A stretch of 44,576 bases of DNA from contig JAGGYH010000140.1 in the NCBI GenBank assembly GCA_021162615.1, positions 1 through 44,576 of the forward strand, in the 5' to 3' direction. The translations under genes and the position numbers were made by a program. Of this stretch, positions 16,808 to 25,237 are shown one piece after another. The notes under the pieces are model-generated. The model did no database searches, had not been told where the DNA came from, and saw nothing but the letters and a program-made list of their open reading frames with translations. How positions within the stretch are numbered: the first letter of the stretch is position 1; each line of letters opens with the position of its first letter. Origin of the DNA: Candidatus Aminicenantota bacterium. Lineage in GTDB: Bacteria; Acidobacteriota; Aminicenantia; Aminicenantales; Aminicenantaceae.

Positions 16808-17402
16808 TTTTTTCCTCGCTAGAGAGTTGGCCCTTTTGTTTTATTTCTTTCAGTCTTTCAAGGGAAAGATTGACGATATCGAGCACTTTTTCTGATGAGA
16901 TAGTAGCGCCTGTTATGGCATTGACCTCAGAGGGAGCCAGATTTCCAGGAGATTCCACAGCCGGTTTTCGCAGAGACAGCGGCTGTTCACAGTTTCTGCC
17001 TTCCCAGTATCTGAGGAAGGATGTTTTGTCAGTGATCTTGGCTCCCAGGCCGGGGGTCTCCTTTTGTTCCAGGATGGTCAGAGCCTTTATTTTTGAAAAG
17101 GAAGGATCGATCCCATACATCAATGTAATGATATCCTGAAAGCCAGTGCCTGAAGCGTACACCGCAAATCCTACCGGATTATCGTTTTCATCCCTGCTTT
17201 CGTAAATGGTCAGGGATTCGTCTTCAAAAACCTTGTGGCTGGTCTTTGTGGAAGGAAGGACTTCGCTGATGGCGTTTTGTATTTCCAGCTGCTGGTTCAT
17301 GGCAATCCGTTCTTTGGTCAAAAGACCTACCACGGAAAGAAAACTGCCGGAAATCAGACCCACGGCAGTGAGAACGACGATCATTCTGGCAGAAAGGTTC
17401 AT
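16797..17402 (-). CDS. rnfG: Rnf complex FMN-binding subunit RnfG
   Basis: A 201-residue protein with one N-terminal helix (RMIVVLTAVGLISGSFLSVV) and a periplasmic FMN-binding domain. The flavinylation motif NAITGATISS lies near residues 161-170. By family rule, the Thr of GAT receives FMN from ApbE. The usual leading Asp of the ApbE consensus is Asn here. ETPGLGAKITD is the conserved flavin-pocket segment. It overlaps rnfD by 4 nt (ATGA type). Confidence 0.95.
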   Translation of the reverse strand: MNLSARMIVVLTAVGLISGSFLSVVGLLTKERIAMNQQLEIQNAISEVLPSTKTSHKVFEDESLTIYESRDENDNPVGFAVYASGTGFQDIITLMYGIDPSFSKIKALTILEQKETPGLGAKITDKTSFLRYWEGRNCEQPLSLRKPAVESPGNLAPSEVNAITGATISSEKVLDIVNLSLERLKEIKQKGQLSSEEKNAT

Positions 17403-18376
17403 GCTCTCCTTCTCCTTTCTCCCAGGATCCGTGGGCGTGTGTATCTGTTTATAAGAGGGACGAATGTGTTCATGAAAAGGATGGAGAACATAACGCCTTC
17501 AGGAAATCCGCCGAACAGCCTTATGAGCCCGATGAGGGAACCTATCCCCAGTGCATAGATCCAGGCCCCCAAGGGAGTTATAGGTGAGGTGACCATATCC
17601 GTGGCCATAAAAAATGCTCCTATCAGGAGTCCTCCGGCCAGAACGTGAAACAGAGGATGTGTGTACTTGTCCGGGCTTGTGATCCAGAAAATACCTGTAA
17701 AAACGGCCAGAGCACTGATGATTCCTACGGGAATCCGCCAGTCAATGACTTTCCGGAAGAGCAGGAAGAGGGCTCCTGCAAGAAGAGCTATGGCCGAGGT
17801 TTCTCCCAAACAGCCCCCGACATTCCCCCAGAAAAGGTCTTTGAGGGGAGTCAAGGAGCCTTCTGTTATGGAGGCCAGGAATTTGAGATTTCCCAGCGGG
17901 GTGGCAAAGGTGGCAGTGTTTACCTGAAGGGTTGACGGAGGTATCCAGGTGGTCATGGCCACGGGAAAAGCGATCTGCAGAAACGCCCGTCCGACCAGAG
18001 CCGGATTGAACACGTTGTAACCCAGCCCTCCGAATACCTGCTTCCCGAGGGCGATAGCCATAACAGAGCCGATGATCACCAGATCCAGAGAAAGGGAAGG
18101 GGGCAGAGTCATAGCCAAAAGCAGGCCTGTGATGATGGCTGAGCCGTCCCAGAGAGAATGCATATCTTTTTTCCTGACTTTAAGAAAAACAGCTTCTGTG
18201 ATCAGGCAGGAGGCCACACAGGTGATGTAGATGAGGGCAGCTTTCAGCCTGAAAAAATATATGGAGGCAGCAACCGCTGGAATGAGGCTTATGATGACCG
18301 CATACATTATTTTTGACACAGAATCTTTGTCTCTGAAATGAGGGGATGACTTTAAAATAAAAGTGTTCTCTTTCAT
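17399..18376 (-). CDS. rnfD: Rnf complex membrane subunit RnfD
   Basis: A 325-residue multi-helix protein (NqrB/RnfD family). SSPHFRDKDSVSKIMYAV is the conserved N-terminal lead, and GGLGYNVFNPALVGRAFL is a hallmark loop. The covalent FMN site is probably the Thr in TATFATPLG (about 152-160). Many homologues have Gly or Ser before the Ala where this has Phe. It overlaps rnfC by 1 nt. Function: transmembrane flavin subunit coupling electron flow to ion transport. Confidence 0.95.
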   Translation of the reverse strand: MKENTFILKSSPHFRDKDSVSKIMYAVIISLIPAVAASIYFFRLKAALIYITCVASCLITEAVFLKVRKKDMHSLWDGSAIITGLLLAMTLPPSLSLDLVIIGSVMAIALGKQVFGGLGYNVFNPALVGRAFLQIAFPVAMTTWIPPSTLQVNTATFATPLGNLKFLASITEGSLTPLKDLFWGNVGGCLGETSAIALLAGALFLLFRKVIDWRIPVGIISALAVFTGIFWITSPDKYTHPLFHVLAGGLLIGAFFMATDMVTSPITPLGAWIYALGIGSLIGLIRLFGGFPEGVMFSILFMNTFVPLINRYTRPRILGERRRRA

Positions 18377-19695
18377 CAGCTTTTCTTTTTTCGTTTCATG
18401 CTTGTGATAGCGTTCTTGCCGACCCTGATCCAGTGGACCAGGGGGATTTTAGCCGGGCATATATACTGGCAGCAGCCGCACTCCACACAGTCAAGCACGC
18501 CCCATTTTTCTGCTTCTTGGTAATATCCGTGCCTTGAATAATTCATCAGCCGGGTGGGTACAAGACCCATAGGGCAGTGGCTTACACAGCGTCCGCAACT
18601 TATACATGGAAATTCCTCAGGAAAAGCTTCTTCTTCCCATACAATAAGCCCGGATGTCCCTTTTATGACCGGAGTATCAAGGTTCCATTGGGCAAGGCCC
18701 ATCATAGGGCCTCCCATAACGAGCATATTCGCTCCCTCTTTTAAGCCGCCGCAGTATTCAACAGCATGCTTAAAAGGAGTGCCGATGCGGATGAGCAGAT
18801 TTTTATTCTCTTTGAGTCCAGGGCCGGAAAGGGTCACCGCTCTTTCATATAAGGGTGTGCCGGAGGATACGGCATCCCAGACTGCTTTGGCGGTTCCCAC
18901 ATTCTGTACCACCACACCCACATCAAAGGGAAGGCCCCCTCTGGGGACTTCACGTTTCAGCAGGGCATAGATAAGATTTTTTTCGGCTCCCTGCGGATAC
19001 TTGGTCTTTAAGAGAGCTGTTTCTCCGGGGAAACCGTTCATTTTTTGTTTGAAAAGTTCGAAAACATCTCGTTTATTATCTTCAATCCCGATGATAATCC
19101 TTTTAGCTTCCGCTGCCTTCCGGACCAATTCCGCTCCATTTATAATATCCTTGGTATACTCAAGCATCAATCTGTAATCAGAGGTCAGCAGAGGCTCGCA
19201 TTCACATCCGTTAATGATAACCGTGTCAATGGCTTTCCCTTTAGGGGGAGAGAGCTTGACAGCGGTTGGAAAGGCAGCTCCGCCCATGCCCACGATTCCC
19301 GCGTCTCTCACCTTGCTGCGGATATCTTCAGGTTTGAGTGAAAAAGGGTCTTTCGTGCCTTTCATGTCCGGATGAGGCGTGTCCTTTCCGTCATTAGCGA
19401 TGATGACGGTCAGGGCAGGAGAGCCGAGAGGATGGGGGTGTTCTTTTACAAACAGGACTTTTCCAGAGACGCTGGAATGGACAGTTGCGGAAAACAGCTC
19501 GTCACTGTCTCCGATTTTCTGTCCGAGAAGCACTTCCTCTCCTTTTGAGACGAGAGGATCAGCCGGCTTTCCGAAGTGTTGATTGAGAGGGATGAATACT
19601 TTTTCGGGCGGTTCCAGTTTCTCAAGCCTCTGGCCTTCTGTATAATGTTTATATTCCGGAGGATGTGTGCCGCGGGGAAATGTCTTCTTTCTCAT
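18376..19695 (-). CDS. rnfC: Rnf complex NADH-oxidoreducing subunit RnfC
   Basis: RnfC exchanges electrons with NAD and carries FMN and two [4Fe-4S] clusters. The 439-residue protein contains the glycine-rich flavin/NADH region GIVGMGGAAFPTAVKLSPP (about 134-152), the CECEPLLTSDYRLMLE-like segment (NGCECEPLLTSDYRLM), and two ferredoxin motifs: CISCGRCVSHCP and CVECGCCQYICP. It is the first gene of the operon rnfCDGEAB-rseC-NusGII-kinase and sits behind a promoter at 19724-19753. It is divergent from the GNAT gene. Confidence 0.96.
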   Translation of the reverse strand: MRKKTFPRGTHPPEYKHYTEGQRLEKLEPPEKVFIPLNQHFGKPADPLVSKGEEVLLGQKIGDSDELFSATVHSSVSGKVLFVKEHPHPLGSPALTVIIANDGKDTPHPDMKGTKDPFSLKPEDIRSKVRDAGIVGMGGAAFPTAVKLSPPKGKAIDTVIINGCECEPLLTSDYRLMLEYTKDIINGAELVRKAAEAKRIIIGIEDNKRDVFELFKQKMNGFPGETALLKTKYPQGAEKNLIYALLKREVPRGGLPFDVGVVVQNVGTAKAVWDAVSSGTPLYERAVTLSGPGLKENKNLLIRIGTPFKHAVEYCGGLKEGANMLVMGGPMMGLAQWNLDTPVIKGTSGLIVWEEEAFPEEFPCISCGRCVSHCPMGLVPTRLMNYSRHGYYQEAEKWGVLDCVECGCCQYICPAKIPLVHWIRVGKNAITSMKRKKKS

Positions 19696-19723
19696 AGCAT
19701 TCTCTGTTTAAATTTGACTATAA

Positions 19724-19753
19724 AGTGTATTAATTATTAGTTAGGCTTGTCAA
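19724..19753 (-). promoter_or_regulatory. promoter of the rnf operon
   Basis: On the minus strand, TTGACA (complement of 19748-19753) and TACACT (complement of 19724-19729) are separated by 18 nt. This starts transcription about 20 nt upstream of rnfC. Motif match only. Confidence 0.5.
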
Positions 19754-19853
19754 CAGAAAATATAAAAGGATTTAGAAAACGGTTTTTTGCTTTGCAAATT
19801 ACGGGATTGTTGTATAATAAGGGAAAAAAATCCAGGACGAGTGAGGGATAAAA

Positions 19854-20978
19854 ATGGGAATAGAAATCAAGGAAGTTAAGGGGAAGAAGGATTTAAGAAG
19901 ATTTATATATATTGCTGAAAAGATCCACAAGGGACATGAAAACTGGGTCCCTCCCATTTATATGGATGAGTGGAAGTATTTTTCTCCAAAAAAGAATCGA
20001 GCCTTTACTTACTGTGATACGGTTCTCTGCCTTGCCTATAAAGATAATAAATGTGCAGGCCGGATAATGGGCATCATCAATAAGCGTTACAATGACTTCA
20101 GAAACGAGAAGACTGCGAGATTCGGGTACTTGGAGAGCCGGAAGGACAAAGAAGTCGTTAAAGCGTTGTTGGGTTATATCGAAAACTGGGCCCGAGAACA
20201 CGGGATGAAGAAGGTCATAGGCCCTTACGGATTTACGGATCAAGACCCGGAAGGCTTTCTGATCCAAGGCTTTGACAGTGCAGCCACAGTGCCCAATTAC
20301 TACAATTTCGAATGGATGCCTTCTTTTATAGAAGAGATGGGATATGAAAAGGATATAGACTATGTGGTCTATAAGATCGATGTCCCTGATGAAATTCCAG
20401 AGTTTTACAAAAGGATACGCAAGAGGTTGGAACGGAGAGGAGAATTTAAGATACTGGAGTTCAAAAAAACAAAGGAATTGAAACCATGGGTTAAACCTGT
20501 TTTGAGCTTGATGAATGAGTGCTACACAACAACCGATATCTACGGTTATAGCCCGTTGGGAGAGGATGAGATGCAGGACCTGGCAAAAAGATATCTTCCT
20601 CTTCTTGACCCCAGATTTGTAAAGGGCGTTTTACATAAGGATGAGCTGGTAGCCTTTGTCGTTGGTATGCCCAACCCTGCCGAAGGAATCAGGAAGGCCA
20701 AAGGACGACTTTTCCCTTTTGGTCTTATCAAGATCATGAGGGAAATCAAGAAAACAAAGCAGCTTGATCTCCTCCTGGGCGGCATTAAGGAAGAGTACAG
20801 GGGGCGCGGGCTCGATGCCCTGATGGCGATCAATATGTTGATGAGCGCCCATGATGCGGGAATGAAGGTCATGGATACACATCATGAAATGGAATCCAAT
20901 GTAAGAGTCCGGGCCGAGATGGAAAGGGTGGGAGGCCAGATTTATAAAAAGTACCGTATCTACCAGAAAAACCTTTGA
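19854..20978 (+). CDS. GNAT-superfamily N-acetyltransferase-like protein (YghO-like)
   Basis: A 374-residue cytoplasmic protein. The N-terminal half has the pattern of a family annotated as GNAT-like (KIHKGHENWVPPIYMDEWK; RIMGIINKRYNDF; FGYLESRKDKEVVKALL; GPYGFTDQDPEGFLIQGF). The C-terminal part carries EEYRGRGLDALMAINMLM, close to the acetyl-CoA pyrophosphate loop of GNATs. It resembles the poorly characterised YghO group. The start has GAGGG 7 nt upstream, and a TATAAT lies near 19813. Substrate unknown. It stands alone between the divergent rnf operon and a repeat element. Confidence 0.75.
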   Translation: MGIEIKEVKGKKDLRRFIYIAEKIHKGHENWVPPIYMDEWKYFSPKKNRAFTYCDTVLCLAYKDNKCAGRIMGIINKRYNDFRNEKTARFGYLESRKDKEVVKALLGYIENWAREHGMKKVIGPYGFTDQDPEGFLIQGFDSAATVPNYYNFEWMPSFIEEMGYEKDIDYVVYKIDVPDEIPEFYKRIRKRLERRGEFKILEFKKTKELKPWVKPVLSLMNECYTTTDIYGYSPLGEDEMQDLAKRYLPLLDPRFVKGVLHKDELVAFVVGMPNPAEGIRKAKGRLFPFGLIKIMREIKKTKQLDLLLGGIKEEYRGRGLDALMAINMLMSAHDAGMKVMDTHHEMESNVRVRAEMERVGGQIYKKYRIYQKNL

Positions 20979-20993
20979 TTTAATCTGAGGGTC

Positions 20994-21425
20994 AGATGTG
21001 GCTTGTGCTTTTAACCTTCATCAGGCAAGCTGGTTCTTCAGCCCGCTGATTTTCCCCGGCGAGTAAAATCAGCTTATTCCTCGTCTCGCTCCCCTCTGCG
21101 AGGAACCATGCCCGCTCGCCTGCGGATGACTTCAGAACCAGCCTGCCTGCCTGAAAGTCTGGATGAGGCAGAGATCTTATTTATCTTATTGGAAAAGCGG
21201 ACTACTTATGAAAATCAGGTGTGGTTGAAGCGATTTTAAAGATTTAGCCTTCGGAGTGCTGTGTTTGAGGGAACTCAGCGAAGCTGAGCTTCGAGCATGT
21301 TTGACCCACGGACGGGGGGAGTTGCGCAGAAGCCGAGAATACAGCATGAAGAATGGCGCTAAAAATCTTTAGTGAGCACAAGCCACATCTTATTTTCATA
21401 TCGGCGGGTTTTATGAATAACCAGG
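20994..21425. repeat. structured dispersed intergenic element (copy B, apparently full length)
   Basis: This fills the 448-nt gap between the GNAT gene and polA. A perfect 16-nt inverted repeat marks the outer limits: AGATGTGGCTTGTGCT at 20994-21009 and AGCACAAGCCACATCT at 21375-21390. Nested inside are GCTGATTTT/AAAATCAGC (21045-21053/21065-21073), an imperfect roughly 20-bp pair built on CAGGCAAGCTGGTTCT near 21022 and AGAACCAGCCTGCCTG near 21132, and CTCAGCGAAGCTGAG near 21274. The right part matches 1-126. The edge reads TTTATGAATAACCAGG just beside the polA stop. Non-coding; mobile or RNA-structured. Confidence 0.75.
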
Positions 21426-21426
21426 A

Positions 21427-24096
21427 TTATTTGGCTTCAGCCCAGTTCACGCCCCAGCCAAGGTGAACCTTTAGAGGGACTTTTAAAGGGAGGACCTTCT
21501 CCATTTTTTCTTTAGCGATTTGTTCCATCAGCTTTTGTTCAGCGTCCGGCACTTCAAATACAAGTTCGTCGTGAACCTGGAGAATGATCTTGGAGTTCAG
21601 GTTGTTTTTTTTTATTTCTTCCCATATGTCTCTCATGGCTTTTTTCATCAAGTCCGCAGCGGTTCCCTGTATAGGAGTATTTAAAGCAATCCTTTGTCCG
21701 GCTTGCTGGATAACCTTGTTTTTGCTTTTGAGCTCCGGTATGGGCCTCTTTCTCCCAAACAAGGTTTCTGAATAGCCTTTTTCTTCAGCCTCTTTGACAC
21801 AGGCTTGCTGGAAGGCCATGACCTGGGGATATCTTTCAAAATAAAGGTCAATGAATTTTTTTGCCTCAGAAGTGGATGTTTCTAACTGTTTGGCTAGCGA
21901 AAAAGGGGAAGTGCCGTAAATAATACTGAAATTTATTATTTTAGCTCTTCTCCGGAACTCATCGCGAAAAAGGGAGGCTTCTTTCCCAAAAACCTTATCA
22001 GCTGTTTCTTTGTGAACATCCCTGTCGTTTTCAAAGGTTTTGATAAGCTCCGGATCTTCAGATAGATGAGCCAGAACCCTCAGCTCTATCTGCGAGTAGT
22101 CTGCCGAAAGAAAAAGATGCTCCGGTGGTGGTATGAAGGCTCGGCGAAAACGCATGCCCCATTCGCCTCGTATGGGAATATTTTGCAGATTGGGATAACT
22201 GGAGGAAAGCCTTCCGGTTGAGGCGATGGTCTGGTTGTAGGAAGTATGTATCCGGCCGGAAGTCTTGTTTATGAGTTTTGGCAAAGCGTCGGCATAGGTG
22301 GATTTGAGCTTGGAAAGCTTCCGGTATTCAAGGATTTCTTTGACAACAGGATATTTAGATGAGAGATTTTCCAGAACACCGAAACTGGTAGAGAAACGGC
22401 CTGTTTTTTTTGTCTTTTTGGAGGAAGGAAGGCCGAGTCTAACAAAGAGGACTTCTCCAAGCTGCTGAGGAGAGTTGATATTAAATTCTTCACCGCACTG
22501 TTCATATATTTTTTTTTCTAAGCGGGTTATGCTTTCTTCAAGCTCCTCGGACAGAGTTTTGAGAACGCCAGGATCGACTGTGATTCCCCATATCTCCATA
22601 TCAGTCAGCACCTCTATCAAGGGCTGTTCTATGTCACGGTACAAACGGGTGAGGTTTTTTTCTCTTGCTTTTTCCATCAGAACGGAGCTCAGCTGAAGCG
22701 TTATATCAGCATCCTCACATGCGTAGGGCATCACTTTGTTGACATCCACTTTGTCTAATGTGACCTCGTCTTTCCCCTTGCCGGCTATTTCTTCATAAGA
22801 AGTTGTTTTTACGTGGAGGTGTTTCAGTGCGAGCGAATCCAGGTTGTGCTTTCCCAGGTTCGGTTCGCACAGATAGGAAAGGATCATGGTGTCTATGTCT
22901 ATTCCTTTGAGCGGCGCCCCTTCTCTTTTGAGTACGATACAGTCATATTTGATATTTTGGCCGATTTTTTTTATCTCCGGATCGGAGAAGATCTCGCTCA
23001 GCCGGTTCAGACTATTTTTTAAGGGCAGTTGTTTGGGAGCTCCCGGATAATCATGCCTCAAGGGCAGATAAAAGGCTTGATGGGGTTTAAGGGAGAAAGA
23101 GATGCCGACCAGGTCGGCCTCTGTGGGGTTAGGGCTGTTGGTCTCTGTGTCGATAGACACTTTTTTTGATTTTTTTATTTGATCGATCAGAGCATCCAAG
23201 TCCTGCTCGTTGACAATAAGAGAGTAATCTTTTTTGGATTCCTTAACTCTGTACAGATAATCAGAAAGAAGTTTGGAAAATTCAAGTTCCTCAAGGATGG
23301 GAATCAATTCCTCATAATCCGGATCAGTAAGGATTAAATCATTCAAGTTGAATTCAATGGGCATATCTGTGTTTATGGAGACTAATTTGCGGCTTATATC
23401 GATATCTTTTCTGCTGTTTTTGATTTTTTCTTTAATCCTTGGATTTTTTATCTTTTCAGGATTGTTGATAAGATTATCTACAGACCCATAGTCTAGAAGA
23501 AGCTTTTTTGCTGTTTTCGCTCCGACCCCCTTGACTCCGGGAATGTTGTCTGTAGGGTCTCCCCAGAGCGAGAGCAGGTCTTTGACTTTGGACGGGGGAA
23601 CGCCGATACTCTCTTCAACGGCTTTTTTGTCCATATAGGATTCTTTGGCGACATTGTAAACCATCACAGAATCACTTACGACCTGGTAGAGGTCTTTGTC
23701 ATTGGTCACGATTACGGCCAGCACATTGTTTTTGCTCGCTTTTTTTGCTAATGATGCCAGGATATCGTCTCCTTCAAATCCCTGTTCTGCGAACACCTTG
23801 ATCTTGTATGCTTTGAGGAGTTTTTTTAATACAGGCAGTTGAGGGGCGAGGTCTTCCGGCATGGGTTTTCTATGGGCTTTGTAATCAGGAAAGATTTTAT
23901 GGCGGAAAGTAGGCCCCTTGGAGTCAAAGGCTATCCCCAAATATTTGGGGTTTTCTTTTTCCATAAGCTTGCGGATTGTTTGAATGAATCCGTATATGGC
24001 ATTTGTGGCGAAGCCTTTGGAATTCGAAAGATTGCGAATGGCATAGTAAGAACGGTAGAGAAGAGAGTTCCCGTCAATGAGAAATATTTTATCCAT
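21427..24096 (-). CDS. polA: DNA polymerase I
   Basis: An 889-residue enzyme for gap filling and primer removal. The 5'-nuclease domain (1 to about 290) begins FLIDGNSLLYRSYYAI. The 3'-5' exonuclease domain looks intact (VSIDTETNSP with Asp/Glu; IGQNIKYDC; YACEDADITLQL). The polymerase domain has motif A DYSQIELRVLAHLSED, motif B RRRAKIINFSIIYG and motif C QVHDELVFEV. Length and order are standard family A. The stop lies directly beside the structured repeat element. Confidence 0.97.
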   Translation of the reverse strand: MDKIFLIDGNSLLYRSYYAIRNLSNSKGFATNAIYGFIQTIRKLMEKENPKYLGIAFDSKGPTFRHKIFPDYKAHRKPMPEDLAPQLPVLKKLLKAYKIKVFAEQGFEGDDILASLAKKASKNNVLAVIVTNDKDLYQVVSDSVMVYNVAKESYMDKKAVEESIGVPPSKVKDLLSLWGDPTDNIPGVKGVGAKTAKKLLLDYGSVDNLINNPEKIKNPRIKEKIKNSRKDIDISRKLVSINTDMPIEFNLNDLILTDPDYEELIPILEELEFSKLLSDYLYRVKESKKDYSLIVNEQDLDALIDQIKKSKKVSIDTETNSPNPTEADLVGISFSLKPHQAFYLPLRHDYPGAPKQLPLKNSLNRLSEIFSDPEIKKIGQNIKYDCIVLKREGAPLKGIDIDTMILSYLCEPNLGKHNLDSLALKHLHVKTTSYEEIAGKGKDEVTLDKVDVNKVMPYACEDADITLQLSSVLMEKAREKNLTRLYRDIEQPLIEVLTDMEIWGITVDPGVLKTLSEELEESITRLEKKIYEQCGEEFNINSPQQLGEVLFVRLGLPSSKKTKKTGRFSTSFGVLENLSSKYPVVKEILEYRKLSKLKSTYADALPKLINKTSGRIHTSYNQTIASTGRLSSSYPNLQNIPIRGEWGMRFRRAFIPPPEHLFLSADYSQIELRVLAHLSEDPELIKTFENDRDVHKETADKVFGKEASLFRDEFRRRAKIINFSIIYGTSPFSLAKQLETSTSEAKKFIDLYFERYPQVMAFQQACVKEAEEKGYSETLFGRKRPIPELKSKNKVIQQAGQRIALNTPIQGTAADLMKKAMRDIWEEIKKNNLNSKIILQVHDELVFEVPDAEQKLMEQIAKEKMEKVLPLKVPLKVHLGWGVNWAEAK

Positions 24097-24138
24097 TTAA
24101 TGATATTTTAAATGAAAAAGTCGGGAGTTAGCAAGGAA

Positions 24139-24390
24139 TCAAAGATGATCGAACTTTCCGGCAGATACTTCTTGGAGGCATTCTTCATGCTGCTTTGTTA
24201 TCAACTCTTGTATTTTCTCTTTGAGATCCGGTTGGTTTAGAAAGGATGCATAGGATGATTTTCGCGAGAAGAGGACTTTCCCGGATTTGAAGACAACGGT
24301 CTCCACATAATTGATCCCTTTTCCTTTGTCCTCTGTTTGGAGGTGATAATTGACTTTGTTTCGTTTAATATTTGTGTTTAATCCAGCCAT
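24139..24390 (-). CDS. small conserved protein of unknown function
   Basis: 83 residues, no signal or membrane segment. The pattern VNYHLQTEDKGKGINYVETVV, broken here as NYHLQTEDKG then YVETVVF, followed by KVLFSRKSSYASFL and a C-terminal helix, resembles small uncharacterised proteins I recall from other anaerobes (HLQTED...ITHLF...SKKTSYAD). It sits 42 nt upstream of polA on the same strand and may be co-transcribed. Function unknown. It could be a short beta-sheet domain with a helical tail. Confidence 0.6.
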   Translation of the reverse strand: MAGLNTNIKRNKVNYHLQTEDKGKGINYVETVVFKSGKVLFSRKSSYASFLNQPDLKEKIQELITKQHEECLQEVSAGKFDHL

Positions 24391-24465
24391 TTTGCATTAT
24401 ATTGGTGAATATATTATACATCGATGGGCCTTAATTTCAAGCATTTTCCCCCTTGTTTATCATTA

Positions 24466-24493
24466 TTGACAAAGAAAGGTGAGATGTTATAAT
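24466..24493 (+). promoter_or_regulatory. strong consensus promoter of the rpmF-fatty acid operon
   Basis: TTGACA (24466-24471) and TATAAT (24488-24493), both perfect consensus hexamers, are separated by 16 nt. The first start codon (24522) is about 21 nt after the predicted start site. Strong, probably growth-related expression is expected. Confidence 0.7.
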
Positions 24494-24521
24494 AGGATAA
24501 CTTTTTTTGGGAATTTGTATA

Positions 24522-25040
24522 ATGATTATTGATATTGACAGGCTTTCGCCTGAAGGACTCGAGATTGAGAGAGACTTTGAATTTTTCAATTCTGAATTAG
24601 TTGAGGAAGAGGCTGTGTTTCTTGAACCCGCACATGCAGAAGTCACCCTGAGACGGACAGGTGATGAGATATTATTGAAGGGGAGAATAAAAACAAAGAT
24701 AAGCCTTATCTGCTGCCGCTGCCTTTCTCCGTTTGAACTTCCTGTTGATTCTCATTTTGATCTGGTTTATTTGCCTGAGGAGTTGGAAGAAGAAAAGGAA
24801 CAGCTGGAAACAGAGGATTTATTGAAGAATTTTTATTATAATAGGAGAGTTAACTTAAGAAAGATCATATTGGAACAGGTGAATCTGACTTTTCCTGCCC
24901 GGCCTTTATGTTCCGAGGATTGCCCCGGGATATGTCCTGTTTGCGGGAAAAATATAAAGGAGGAAGGCTGCTCCTGTGATTTGAAGAAAGATGATCACAG
25001 ATTTAAAAAATTAAAAATTTATTTGAAAGATAATAGATAA
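24522..25040 (+). CDS. yceD: DUF177 / YceD-family protein
   Basis: 172 residues from ATG 24522. A further upstream in-frame start at 24507 would fall almost at the transcription start. The family is almost always encoded just before rpmF, as here, and is connected with 23S rRNA/ribosome maturation in bacteria and plastids. Cysteine pairs CCRCLSPFELPVD in the middle and CSEDCPGICPVCGKN near the C-terminus are typical and may bind zinc. The stop is immediately followed by the rpmF ATG. There is no clear Shine-Dalgarno. Confidence 0.88.
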   Translation: MIIDIDRLSPEGLEIERDFEFFNSELVEEEAVFLEPAHAEVTLRRTGDEILLKGRIKTKISLICCRCLSPFELPVDSHFDLVYLPEELEEEKEQLETEDLLKNFYYNRRVNLRKIILEQVNLTFPARPLCSEDCPGICPVCGKNIKEEGCSCDLKKDDHRFKKLKIYLKDNR

Positions 25041-25223
25041 ATGGCTAATCCAAAAAGAAGACATTCACATTCAAGAAAAAACAAGAGAAGAGCACACCAT
25101 GCCCTTAAAGTGCCGTCTCTATCATTATGCCCTAACTGCGGGAATCCAAAGATGCCTCATAGAGCCTGTCCTGACTGCGGATATTATAAAGAGCGCCAGG
25201 TGATTGAAGGAGCTGAAGAGTAA
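25041..25223 (+). CDS. rpmF: 50S ribosomal protein bL32
   Basis: 60 residues, typical length. The basic N-terminus NPKRRHSHSRKNKRRAHHAL is followed by the zinc-binding form LCPNCGN...CPDCGYYK, which has all four cysteines (C+ type). It starts directly after the DUF177 stop codon and lies 14 nt before plsX. Confidence 0.96.
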   Translation: MANPKRRHSHSRKNKRRAHHALKVPSLSLCPNCGNPKMPHRACPDCGYYKERQVIEGAEE

Positions 25224-25237
25224 GCGCGGGAGGATTT

